This document shows positions 23,520-34,024 of a DNA stretch of 64,000 nucleotides, one piece after another (position 1 is the first letter of the stretch; each line of letters opens with the position of its first letter). Source of the DNA: Oreohelix idahoensis (taxonomy: Eukaryota; Mollusca; Gastropoda; Stylommatophora; Oreohelicidae); contig JAMPIV010008531.1 of assembly GCA_024509875.1 (NCBI GenBank), positions 372,001 through 436,000 on the forward strand, written 5' to 3'. The notes beneath the pieces are model-generated. The model was not told the DNA's origin, did not search any database, and worked only from the letters and a program-made list of their open reading frames with translations. A program made the translations under genes and the position numbers.

Positions 23520-23879
23520 TTACTTACTTACTTTGTCGTTCCTCTTCTACCGTGAGGTGTAGAGGTTTGTAAGAGAGAGCGCCATACTATTCTATCGGCT
23601 GTCTTCCTCCTGGCTTGGTTCCATTCTAGTCCTCGGTCCTTCAAAGATTGTCTAATGTTGTCCTCCCAGCAGACTTTGGGTCGTCCTGGAGGTCTAGATC
23701 CCTGGCTCTTAGTTGCTCATGCTTACCGTGGTAGCCGATCTTCTCCCATTCTGCAGACATGGCCAAACCATCTCAGTTGGGACTGTTCCAGTTGGGTCTG
23801 CAGGGGTTGGGTTTTTAGGCCTCTTCTTGTTATAAACCTCAGAAATGAAGTATCTGAGGAAGGTGATTGAAGTAACTAA
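23520..23879 (-). mobile_element. LINE fam-1 fragment with inverted 5' end
   Basis: Bases 23520-23837 are minus-strand fam-1 3' sequence beginning with the tail CTTACTTACTTACTTT. The next about 40 bp (23838-23878, CCTCAGAAATGAAGTATCTG...) are fam-1 sequence in plus orientation. The direct repeat AATTAATATAC flanks the whole at 23509-23519 and 23880-23890. A 5' inversion bounded by one target-site duplication is the signature of twin priming. Confidence 0.83.
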
Positions 23880-23890
23880 AATTAATATAC

Positions 23891-24270
23891 AAGGATCAAT
23901 GGTGGTGTGAGGATAAGGGGTAGTCTGATAGCGTGCTCTTGTTGATGATGTTAGATAGTTGGTGGATTTGATGTAATCTCGGACACCTCCAGTCTTTCTC
24001 GCGTTTCCACCTTGTTAACAGCAGGGCAGTTGTGAGAGACTTTACTTTTTTTTTTTTTTTAGTTGTTTTTCTTAGTTTTTTTTTTTAATTGTTTGTTTAT
24101 TTCTTGAAAAAGGGGTGTTACACACAAATTGATTTACACAATTTTGGTTTTGATTTACTATATTTGGACTGAGTGGAGGGCAGAAGAAGATACTATATTT
24201 GGATATCGGAAATCTGATTTTATTGTCTTGAATTAATTACACTATATGTCCTAATTATAACCTATCAAGG
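23891..24270. other. Non-coding stretch, probably fam-4 3' region
   Basis: No coding motif is seen. There are T homopolymers near 24044-24060 and 24076-24088. The motif at 24241-24287 (TATAACC...GGGTTGAACGGGATA) recurs at 10919 and 39338. Confidence 0.4.
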
Positions 24271-24545
24271 GTTGAACGGGATACTTAAAAAAAAAAAATT
24301 GTGCTTTTAGTATTGCAACCATCTCTGCAGTGAAAATGGATGTATTTTCCGTGATACTATACTCTTTCGCCATTTTCCATATTGGAATATATATTCCTAT
24401 CCCCAATTTGCCATCCTCTCCCTTGGATCCATTTGTGTATACAGTAATGCTGCTCTTTGATAATTGTTGTAAACATTTATTTGTTGTGTTTTTAATATTT
24501 TCTATATTATTTGCTTTCTTAACATGACAGGACACTCTATACAGA
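24271..24545 (-). pseudogene. LINE fam-4 RNase H fragment
   Basis: On the minus strand a short frame reads ITVYTNGSKGEDGKLGIGIY and IFTAEMVAILKA, matching the RNase H part of the fam-4 copy at 22690-22830 but oppositely oriented. The same D-to-N change (YTNGS) is present, so it may be a family feature rather than a private mutation. It ends on one side in a poly(T/A) run and on the other in the inverted repeat at 24521. Confidence 0.75.
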
Positions 24546-24671
24546 GCGATACAACAGGAGGCAATCTGCATACTCCTGTACACTCTAAGGGGGACGGGCC
24601 CACCTGGGTCATGACTCCAAAGTGTCTCCGCCTCCTGTTGTATCGCTCTGTATAGAGTGTCCTGTCATGTT
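24521..24671. repeat. Perfect 42-bp inverted repeat with 67-bp spacer
   Basis: Arm 24521-24562 (AACATGACAGGACACTCTAT...) is the exact reverse complement of 24630-24671. The transcript or single strand would form a long hairpin. No transposon-type target duplication is seen beside it. It sits between a LINE fragment and the left end of LTR element C. Confidence 0.88.
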
Positions 24672-24796
24672 AATCTACTTGCGCCTGACACCTCATATAA
24701 TATGCACCGCGTGTTGCCTGTAAGCCACCGTCCCTTCACAAATACAACGAAAAACGCAATGTATTGCGGACTTTTAAAAAATTCCACTTTTCGGAT

Positions 24797-27510
24797 GAAC
24801 GGTAGTAACTTTATCTAATGTGACGCAATATAGATGCGCTGTAGCAGTAATAAACATGAGTCATGAATTATTTTACCATTTGATTGGCAGGGGTCAGTTA
24901 TTAAGTAATTCCGGCAAAATTATTGGTTCACGGAAGCTCCAGAGGGACGCGACGCGATGACGTATGGCGTGGGTTTCAGCGTCGTTTTTCTATGATATAT
25001 ACCAGCGTTGTAGCCATTATCGCTCTCTCTGGTTTTCAAAAATTACGGCCGTGAATCAAAGTCATATTCGTCTGCTCTTAGTGAGAAATTCGACACTGGG
25101 AGAGTGTAATCTGTCACTACAATTTACCAACGGCAATATTTGGCATCTCATGAGCCGAGAGCTCGAGATATTGCCAGAGGCGACAGAAAAGAAATACATT
25201 CTCATGCAGTGAAGCCATTCTTCAGCGGGAACGGGATTTTCCTTAAAATCCAGAGCTCTGAGCTCTTTTATAACACAATCAATTAGGCGCGTTTCCTGGT
25301 GTTGTTGTAATTTTTTTCTTCACGACCATAATAATGTCGTTGTCCTAAACCCGAAGGGGGGTTACGGAGCAAATAACAGAAGTTGTTCAGCAGCAGTGAA
25401 GCTTCTACATTCTGAGTCAAGTGTTGCGGACTTTAAGGCTTTGATAATTGGGCTGATATTATGTTTCAATTCATGTATTTTCCATTCATCTGTTCTGCCA
25501 TCACGGAGTATCTTTCTGCTGCAACTTTGGGTTAATCTACGTTATTGTTATAATTTTTCATTTCAGTGTTTCTTCATTAAACTTTGTATTAATGAATGAT
25601 AGTGTTTATTTTATTGCTATTATAAGCAGCTGGTATTGAAGTGTTCTATTCTGAACCGACCTTGACGGTTAACGGTCAAAATGCATACAACATTTGAAAC
25701 TGGAACTGTAGAACGTTTTTTCATTTAACAAGTCTCGATTTGACGACTGCTAAATCATTTAATCATCACACAACTTTCCATCCTGATTTATCAACACTAA
25801 TATGTCTCACGTTGAAGAGCACTTAATATAACACAGTCTTAGAGTCTACAGTTAATCAGACATTACACGTCTGTTACTTTCCCGTTTTCATTAACGTTAA
25901 ATATCTTGTAACCAAATACTTGAAATAATAATAATTTTTACAGAATTAATCCTTCTGTTAATAGTTCTCATAGGGTCGCTGCCCAGTATACATCTCAAGA
26001 ACTCTGATATATTCTTAATTCAATTTTGGCATCTATAGCCTGGCTCTATCAGCCTTTCATATTATAACTGCGTTCGTATTTCACGACTTACGTTTTTAAT
26101 ACAAATGATTGCGGTTAATAATACCGACTTATATCTTCAGACACAATGGTCCTTACACATTATGTATTTATTTATTTTACCAGCTTTACATTACCGTAAT
26201 ATACTTTTATAGTTATACACTATAATAAGTAAGTGGCCATGCCACATATTCTAAACACTACCATAAGTTTCGAAGGCCACAGACGAGACTCCCCATAACT
26301 AAGTCTAACGCGTTATGCATCGCCACACGCGAACCATTTCATTTCGGTCTAGTGAGGTGTTGCATGGTGCGACCATCTGAATCAAGTTCAAACCAAAATG
26401 CTCGCTGACCATGCAACAATCCTCAACATTTTCCTTAAAATCCAGAGCTCTAAGCTCTTTTATAACACACTCAATTAGGCGCGTTGCCTTGTGTTGTTGT
26501 AATTTTTTTTTCACGACCATAATAATGTCGTTGTCCTAAACCCAAATAGGGGTAACGGGGCAAATAAACGAAGTTGTTCAGCAGCAGTGAAGCTTCTACA
26601 TTCTGAGTCAAGTACCTCGTGCTTGATACCCAAGTCATCAGTTGCAGTAGTCAGGAACAGGAGAAAGGGTCAACATTCCTTTTTCTGGATGCTAACGAGA
26701 GAAGTGGCGTAACGGAGACGCCACATCAGCAGAAGTCGGGAGTGTCAGAGAGACGCCGAATAAAGGCGGAGAGGAGAGAGAGAGAAAATAGCTGGAACCG
26801 GTAGGGTCTTATAGTATCCTTAGAGGACAGCCTCTGAGCCAGAGATATAATAAAAGTCTACTAGTGTAGCAGTCCAGTGATGTTATTTAGTGGCGTGTAT
26901 ATATCGCCTAAAGAGCTTGAAGCGTTGCAGACAGTTAGTTTAGGCATCGTCAGCAGGACAGTGACAGTAGTAACATTAGTGTAGTCGGGAGTGGTGGCTC
27001 AAGTTTGAGACCCCCACCAATTAGATTGTGGTTAAATCATTAATCATTCTATTTCTCCCCAACAGGGTGAACGAAATGGTGAAAGTGGTTGTTTCTATTG
27101 TCTATCAATTTAATTGTTACTTCGTTTTCAGGTCTGTGCAACATTTCACGTTATTTATTTTACTGTGTTATTTGATTTTTGATTTGTTTAATAAAACTAT
27201 AAAATGTTCACTGGATCAGTTTCTATCTAATTATACTGTATGTATATATTTGTCTGTATAGTGTGTCTGTGGTCTTTGGTTAAACCTTATCTCCTTTATG
27301 GTAGTCAGAGGTGGCGAGTCTGTAGCTAATTACAAAGTCCGAAGTGGCGAGGGAGAGTCAATCTCGGTTCTCATCTTTGTAGCTATAAGCCTCATCTATC
27401 CACATTCACTGTCATTTCTCAATACAAAATCTATCTTCTCATACTTTCTCATACTAGTGTCTTGTCTATACACTCAGACAAAACTCTAAAGTTAAATCCA
27501 CTTCGTGACA
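24797..27510 (+). repeat. 5' LTR of element C, with an internal duplication
   Basis: It matches the 3' LTR in blocks: 24797-25422 with 31262 onward, 26428-26912 with 31700-32188, and 27238-27510 with 33749-34024. It has about 1.19 kb that the 3' LTR lacks: a 1-kb segment (25423-26427) followed by a second copy of a 187-bp block. The true left end is uncertain because homology to the other LTR begins in mid-sequence at 24797. Confidence 0.72.
25236..26613 (+). repeat. Direct repeat pair inside the 5' LTR of element C
   Basis: Blocks 25236-25422 and 26428-26613 are close copies (both run from ATTTTCCTTAAAATCC to TTCTGAGTCAAGT). The 3' LTR has this block once. The 1005 bp between them have no coding motif that I recognise. 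Confidence 0.8.
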
Positions 27511-27512
27511 AG

Positions 27513-27534
27513 TGGGTGGCTACGTCCTCGGGAT
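27513..27534 (+). other. Candidate primer-binding site of element C
   Basis: Two bases after the LTR end lies a sequence starting TGGGTGGCTACGTCC and ending GGGAT. It fits the tRNA-Pro site only if four single-base or two-base insertions are allowed, so the primer tRNA is uncertain. Confidence 0.4.
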
Positions 27535-27969
27535 CATTTCTGTTGGGATCAATTCTGGGATCTTGTCAAGATTCGTAGATTGGTTTTATAGAAAGTTTTC
27601 AAAGAATATATTTCTTTATTTTTCCCCTAGACTCTGAGCTATTAGAACTGATCCAGTCATACGTTTTTTCCACAGGTTGCAGTCATTTTAGATTTTAATT
27701 GTAGTTAGGTTGTAGATGACTTAGAGGTAATTGATGGCTAACCGACATTTTTTTCTCTAACAGGAAAGTAATTCCAGGTTTTTGGGTAGCGCCATAATCA
27801 ATTTTTTTCAGGCAGTAGTTATTACTCAGAGTTGGCGCTAGTCTGAGTTCGGATTTTTGAGATAGCAGATATAGAGGGAGTATTTCTTAGTAGGTAAGAG
27901 GTAGTTCCTTCTTATTTTTCTCTCTGTCATTCTCGGTATTTGGTGAGTTACAGCAGTTTTACTGGTAAC

Positions 27970-29216
27970 ATGGCGGATATGGCCAAGTTACTAGCTGCTT
28001 GCCGTGAGGCCGCGCAGGATATGGGAATGGATAAGGAAGAGACTAAGGCATAGATGATAAGGGAGAAGGATAGACACGATCAGAGAGACGCCGAGTTAGA
28101 CAAATTGAGAATTTTGGCAGAGAAAGTGGAAAAGGACCGGCAGGTCAAGTTGGAAAAAGTGAGAATTTTGGCAGATAAAGAGAAAGAGGAAAAGGCCCAG
28201 GAGGCCGAGATGGAACTTCGGAGAATGGAAGCGGATGAAAAACAGAGGGCAGCAAAGAGACAACATGAAATTGCCAGACGTTCTCTGGAACTGCAGAGTA
28301 GAGCTTCGGAGGGCAGTTTGGCGAATGGAGATTCCCCCAGAGCAGGGGGGTAGAACCCCCAGGACAGGGAGGCCCCCCAATGGCATCCATGTATTTCCCA
28401 TTTGACTCTTTCCCTAACGGGAATGAGAAAATAGATGTCTTATTATAGAAATTTGAACGGATGGCGACGGCATATGGTTTGGATGGTAGTCTTTGGTGTC
28501 TAAAGTTATAGCAGTTCCTGAAAGGCCATGCGTATGACATCTACAGCAAGATGCTCATTGACGACCAAAATAACTTTGAGGCCCTACGTAACGCATTGTT
28601 ACAAAGATTCCAGTGGACCCCACGTAAGTGCCAAACTATGTTCAGGGAGAGCAGGCCGGAGAAGGGAGAGAGTTTTGCCCAATTCGCAGAAAGGTTGAGA
28701 AATTACCTTACTCGGTGGAGGGAGTTGTCAGGACTGGCAAAAACGTATGAAGTAATTGCGGAATTTGTCATGTCTAAAAAATTGAAGGCAACCATGTCTA
28801 CCGACTTGAGGAGGTATCTGGCAGAGCAGGGCGATCAGCAACTCGACCAGATTATCGTATTTGCTGAAAGGTTCCATACGGCACAGGTCGAAATACTGGG
28901 CAAGAAATGGAAAAACCCCGACCTGCCAGCCCCGGAAAAAGCAGCATCATCATCGCAGTCGTCTTCTTTTCCTGCTTACCAGCAGCAAGGGCCTTCTTGC
29001 AAGGAGCCCCATTCCGGTCATAACATGCGACCCCATCCTCATAACAGATCACAGGGAGTGACTGCGCATGAACCCGCCAGAAACAGTGGAGAGAATGACA
29101 GGTATTGTTGGGTTTGTCGAACTACTTCTCATTGGACGTCTCGGTATATGAATAAACCACCCTCTCACGAGGTAGCTTGTTTACGGCTGGTGAGAGCGAC
29201 AAAAGGGAATACATGA
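27970..29216 (+). pseudogene. Gag of element C, decayed
   Basis: It begins MADMAKLLAACREAAQDMGM at 27970; a TAG follows at 28051-28053. The charged helix (28054-28350) uses RILAEKVEKD and RRMEADEK units. The reading frame shifts at the G run near 28346, and further TAGs lie near 28444 and 28507. From 28551 the capsid-like part is open for 221 residues (FEALRNALLQRF, FAQFAERLRNYLTRW, MSTDLRRYLAEQG), with SCAN-like helices as in elements A and B. The final zinc knuckle near 29105-29145 reads CWVCRTTSHWTSRY, with tyrosine in place of the last cysteine, so it is probably unable to bind zinc. A TGA at 29214 precedes the protease in the same frame. Confidence 0.78.
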
Positions 29217-29687
29217 GAACCCATCAAGTCAGAGGCGTTGTTCTCCAACAGTGGACCAGCTGAGGTGAATGGAACTGCCACTACTTGTTTGTTTGACAGC
29301 GGGCTTACGTACCCTAGTATCGTCGCCCGACATTTGTTGAAGCCCGGGCAGATGACCGGGGAAAAGGTCGACATTGGTGGAGTTTTGAGGAGAGGGACCT
29401 CGTTGCGCCTTCCCATAGCAAACATTGAGATGAAGAGCAGATTTGTGTGTGGCACAATCAAAGCTGCTGTAATGGCACAGCCAGCCTATGACTTCCTTCT
29501 CGGGAGCCCATACCTAGTTTTGGGAACCCACACGCACCGATCCTTGCTAACGCAAGGGAGCCCACATCAGGTCCGGTACGTGAAGAAAAGAGAGAGCACC
29601 CAATTCACGGACCCCAGCGGGAGCACAAACATTCCTGTCTTGCGAAATAGAGGTTGGAGACCTCTAAAGACAGTGGAATTGTTTTAG
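29217..29687 (+). pseudogene. Aspartic protease of element C
   Basis: It is in the same frame as gag after one TGA. The active site is FDSGLTYPS (codons 29295-29303), with serine in place of the threonine of elements A and B; DSG is a tolerated variant in aspartic proteases. The flanking pattern (LRLPIANIEMKSRF, VMAQPAYDFLLGSPYLVLG) aligns with the protease of A and B. The frame ends at 29687, where an overlapping frame of unknown function starts. Confidence 0.75.
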
Positions 29688-30901
29688 CAGAGGCGTATGC
29701 CTCTGACAGCCCTGTTCAGCTAAATGGCCAAACAGTGGTGACACCTTTGATTTTGAAGGTACCCTCTTTGTTGTCGGGAATTAGGCCCCCGATGGTATTG
29801 CATCCCTCAAGTAAGGGAAATACTGACAAGAGTGATATGACGTATGTACACGACCAGCGCACTCTTCATAGGGCAGAAGACCGCGGACTGAGCGAGCATA
29901 TATTTCCGACCAGCCCTGGAGCCCCATACGACCAGCACTTTACTCACCAGGAAGAAGACAGTGGTCTGAGTGACCGTTCGCCTATGAACGGAAGTTTCTC
30001 TTGCCAAGAGGCGAGAAGCGAGGCAGTACAACCATATGCATCCTGTTTAGTATTGGAAGTGGATGTCGCTGAGGTCAAGCGCAACCCAGTGAGAACACCT
30101 GGAGAGAGGGAAGAGAAAGTAGAACTCTCTATGCAACCTCTACGTGAACCAGAGGGCAGTGAATTGCTGGCTACCAGCCAATTTAGCCAAAGGAGTTTGA
30201 ACGCTCCTATTACCCCAATCAAATAGGTAAGGAACAAGAAGAGTTAGACCCACCATGGGATGGCACGGGTCGGAAAGTATACGATACGCTTATCTCCAGC
30301 GAGAGACCAGACCAGGTAGGCGCCGGCAGTGTAGGAACGGGCCCTTCTGGTAACTCTGCCTCTTATCAGTCTATAACGTTATGTAGGTTAGGGCCCGATA
30401 TCTCGGGGCCCCAGAAGGGTGACGAGGGAAGATTCCCACCTTCTGGCTTTCTATCAGTAGATAGCCAATCCGGCCAATTGGGGCCTAAAATCAACGGTGG
30501 AGAAACATTTCCGAAAACCCACTCTCACATGTTATTGCTGGAAGATACGCCAACGGCTGTGGCAGCAGAACACATAATTTTCACCCCCGCCTTAGTAGAT
30601 AAGGAGAGTAAGAAGAAGAAACATGGGCACATTTCTTCGGCCAACAGTGAACAGTTACGCACTGTTACGGCGATTTCTGACCAAGTCAGCCTATCGGATT
30701 CAGGTCACCTTGAGGCCAAACCACTTGGTAATGATAAGTTACCACGCCGTTAGGAAAACTCGTGGGCGGAGGAAACGCACGAGAGGAAAGATGAAGAGCG
30801 ACCATTTGAGTTACAGTCGCCAGGAGGAAACCACCAGTCGTGACTCTACAACTTTAGTGCTCCCAGAGATCATTAAAGACATAGATAGGGGATGGTACTA
30901 A
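29654..30901 (+). pseudogene. Unrecognised coding-like region downstream of protease in element C
   Basis: A frame of 190 residues (29654-30226) is followed, one frame over, by a stretch open from 30226 to 30753, and then a basic tail in a third frame to 30901 (KTRGRRKRTRGK). Charged and serine-rich content, GLSEHI and GLSDRS repeats near 29894 and 29966, and the absence of stops over about 1.1 kb look like protein-coding sequence with one or two shifts. I find no RT, RNase H, integrase, GPY/F or clear transmembrane segment. It occupies the place where pol should be. It could be a gag-pol filler, a captured sequence or a lineage-specific extra gene; I assign no function. Confidence 0.5.
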
Positions 30902-31261
30902 CAGAAAAGTTACAGTAATTAGATCGGGATGACCCGAACTTAGAGGGAGGAGTAATATTAGGATTTACAGTGATTTTATTTTCAACAGGCCCCAGTTTTC
31001 TTCTCTATGTATTAATTGCGTTTTTTCATGAGAGATTACTGTAGGGTTTAATTTTAATATTCGCAACAGTCTTCTTTTCTTCGTAAAAGAATTGCGTACA
31101 GTTTATTTCATTAGGAGTTGAGCGCGTAGTATTTTAGGCTGGCTAGAGTTGTCAGCCAGGAAAAACCCGCACCTACCCGGTAAATCGAGGGGTGGGGGAT
31201 AGTCTCGACCCATGTACGTAGTAATAACACTAGAACGAATCAAATTTAATTTTGCTCACGC
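30902..31261 (+). other. Interior 3' non-coding part of element C
   Basis: There is no frame here. A purine-rich run GAGGGGTGGGGGATAG at 31187-31202 is the best polypurine-tract candidate; another (AGAGGGAGGAG) lies near 30942. If the first is right, the 3' LTR starts near 31203 and the 5' LTR has lost about 60 bp at its left end. Confidence 0.45.
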
Positions 31262-32188
31262 GAACGGAAGTAACTTTATCTAATGTGACGCAATATAGAT
31301 GCGCGGTAGCAGTAATAAACATGAGTCGTGAATTATTTTACCATTTGATTGGCAGGGGTCTGTTATTAACTAATTCCGGCAAAATTATTGGTTCACGGAG
31401 GCTTCAGAGGGACGCGACGCGATGACGTATGGCGTGGGTTTCAGCGTCGTTTTTCTATGATATATACCAGCGTTGTAGCCATTATCGCTCTCTCTGGTTT
31501 TCAAAAATTACGGCCGTGAATCAAAGTCATATTCGTCTGCTCTTAGTGAGAAATTCGACATTGGGAAAGTGTAATCTGTCACTACAATTTACCAACGGCA
31601 AATTTTGGCATCTCATGAGCCAAGAGCTCGAGATATCGCCAGAGACGACAGAAAAGACATGCGTTCTCATGCAGTGAAGCCATTCTTCAGCGGGAACTGG
31701 ATTTTCCTTAAAAAAACAGAGCTCTGAGCTCTTTTATAACACACTCAATTAGGCGCGTTGCCTGGTGTTGTTGTAATTTTTTTCTTCACGACCATAATAA
31801 TGTCGTTGTCCTAAACCCGAAGAGGGGTAACGGGGCAAATAAACGAAGTTGTTCAGCAGCAGTGAAGCTTCTACATTCTGAGTCAAGTACCTCGTGCTTG
31901 ATACCCAAGTCATCAGTTGCAGTAGTCAGGAACAGGAGAAAGGGTCAACATTCCTTTTTCTGGATGCTAACGAGAGAAGTGGCGTAACGGAGACGCCCCA
32001 TCAGCAGAAGTCGGGAGTGTCAGAGAGACGCCGAATAAAGGCGGAGAGGAGAGAGAGAGAGAAAATAGCTGGAACCGGTAGGGTCTTATAGTATCCTTAG
32101 AGGACAGCCTCTGAGCCAGAGATATAACAAAAGTCTACTAGTGTAGCAGTCCAGTCATGTTATTTAGTGGCTTGTATATATCGCCTAT

Positions 32189-33748
32189 TATCAGAGCTGT
32201 GTGCTTTCTGTGCTTCTCTATGGCGTGGAGAGCTGGAGAGTTACAGAGAAGGAAATGTCGAAATTGTCCTCTTTTCACACAACATCTTCTTCTTCTTTGA
32301 TCCATAACCGCCAACCGTCGAAGCAGTCAGCGGCCATCACGCCTGGTGGCGTCTTGTAGGGCAGCAACAAATTGATTCCACTTTGCTCGGTCGGCGGCCA
32401 TCCTTCGTACAGTGCCCCAACTGTGGTTCATTCTTTGCATCTCAGCTTCCACAGTTCTCCGCCAAGTTGTTTTTGGTCGGCCTCTCTTTCGCTTTCCCTC
32501 GGGGTCCATAGCATAGCTGTTCTTGTGATGGTATCAGGGTCCCTTCTGAGGACATGGCCAACCCAACTCCAGCGTCTGCCAGCTATGATGGTGTGCATGT
32601 CCTCCTGGTTACTCCAAATAAGTAGTTCTTGATTGCTGATGGTGTTTGGCCAAAAGATTCGGAGAATTTTCCTTAGGCAGATTGTGTGGAAGGAGGACAG
32701 TTTCTACATTTCCTTCTCTGTTACTCTCCAACATTCCGCACCATAGAGAAGCACAGAAAGTACACAGCTCTCATACAGTCTTAATTTAGTGTTTGTGCTG
32801 TACTGGGAAGACTTCCAAATGTTGTTGAGAACAGCAAAGGCTGTTCTCGCTTTATTCATTCTGTTGTTAATGTCCTTGCTTGTTCCGCCGTCAGGTGTTA
32901 CTATGCTTCCTAGGTAAGTAAATGTGTCTGTCTGTTCTAACTTCTGGTTTCTTACTGTTATTGGCTCAGGATTGCCCACATTTAATGTCATGACCTCTGT
33001 CTTCTTCAGATTGATGTTCAGGCCAACCTGCTGGCCATACTTATTCAGTCTATCGGTTTTGTCTTGAATGTGTTGGTGTGAATGCGCGAGTAGTGCAATG
33101 TCATCTGCATATTCCAAATCTTCCAGTGTAGAAAACGTTGTCCATCTAATTCCTCTTGGACTGCCCTCTGTTGTCTGGCGCATCACCCAATCTATGACTG
33201 TCAAAAATAATGTTGTTGATAAGGGGCATCCCTGTCGTACTCCTGTTTTCACTTCGAAAGTTTCATTACTCGATCCAACACTGCACGTAAAGTTAGAATA
33301 GAGGCTTTTTATAATGGAAACAATGCGGCTGGGAATTCCATAAGCCCTCAGAATTTTCCATAGGCTGTCCCTGTGTATGCTGTCGAAAGCCTTTTCAAAA
33401 TCAACAAAGTAAATGTACAGCTGTCTCTGCCATTCTGAGCACTGCTCTATAATGTTCCTGAGGGTAAATATATGATCTGCACATCTTCTGTTCTTTCTGA
33501 AGCCCGCTTGTTCTTTCCTCTCCGAATCTTTTGGTCGAATACCATCACCAACCAAGATCTGCTTACTCGGAGCAAGCAAGGGGACATGCACACCATCATA
33601 GCTGGCAGACGCTGGAGCTGGGTTGGCCATGTCCTCAGAAGAGACCCCGATGCCATCACAAGAACAGCTATGCTATGGACCCCTGAAGGAAAAGGAAAGA
33701 GAGGCCGACCAAAAACAACTTGGCGGAGGACTGTGGAGGCTGAGATGC
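32189..33748 (+). pseudogene. LINE fam-2 internal fragment (plus), split by an opposite copy
   Basis: Plus-strand fam-2 polymerase sequence is present in two pieces. Piece 32189-32284 encodes YGVESWRVTEKEMSKLSSFHTT after a degenerate start. Piece 33520-33748 encodes FWSNTITNQDLLTRSKQ and GHVLRRDPDAITRTAMLW. The pieces are collinear with the full-length copy at 58472-61794 apart from about 15 bp lost at the join. The fragment has neither a 3' tail nor a 5' end. Confidence 0.75.
32285..33519 (-). pseudogene. LINE fam-2 (RTE-like) RT fragment nested in a plus-strand fam-2 fragment
   Basis: On the minus strand it encodes KEQAGFRKNRRCADHIFTLRN, motif A FVDFEKAFDSIHR, the loop GVRQGCPLSTTLF, the intact box YADDIALL and the thumb FTYLGSIV, then the family C-terminus and a short AGA-type tail at 32285. 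It is 5'-truncated just before KEQAGF. It sits inside plus-strand fam-2 sequence, so two copies of one family inserted in opposite directions at this spot. Confidence 0.83.
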
Positions 33749-34024
33749 AGTGTACGTATATATTTGTCTGTATAGTGTGTCTGTGGTGTTTGGTTAAACC
33801 TTATCTCCTTTATGGTAGTCAGAGGTGGTGAGTCTGTAGCTAGTTACAAAGTCCGAAGTGGCGAGGGAGAGTCAATCTCGGTTCTCACCCTTGTAGCTAT
33901 AAGCCTCATCTGTCCACATTTACTGTCATTTCTCAATACATAATCTACCTTCTCAGACTTTCTCATACTAGTGTCTTGTCTATACACTCAGACAAAACTC
34001 TATACATAAACCCACTTCGTGACA

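Larger units (their letters stand above)
24797..34024 (+). mobile_element. LTR retrotransposon C (gag-protease only), 3' LTR split by LINE insertions
   Basis: Long direct repeats lie at 24797-27510 and 31262-34024, both ending CTTCGTGACA. The second is interrupted by LINE copies at 32189-33748. The interior starts with a primer-site-like sequence at 27513 and carries a decayed SCAN-like gag, a protease with DSG, and then about 1.2 kb of frames with no RT, RNase H or integrase motif. The gag start (MADMAKLL) and the capsid resemble elements A and B, so it belongs to the same broad group but is more diverged. It has several stops. Confidence 0.8.
31262..34024 (+). repeat. 3' LTR of element C, interrupted by LINE sequence
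   Basis: LTR sequence covers 31262-32188 and 33749-34024. Between them lies LINE fam-2 sequence, and 325 bp present in the 5' LTR (26913-27237) are missing. The end CTTCGTGACA matches the 5' LTR end. Confidence 0.78.

Noticed and set aside
26305..26520. Minus-strand frame of 71 residues inside the 5' LTR of element C
   Set aside because: It spans the start of the duplicated LTR block; no recognisable domain.
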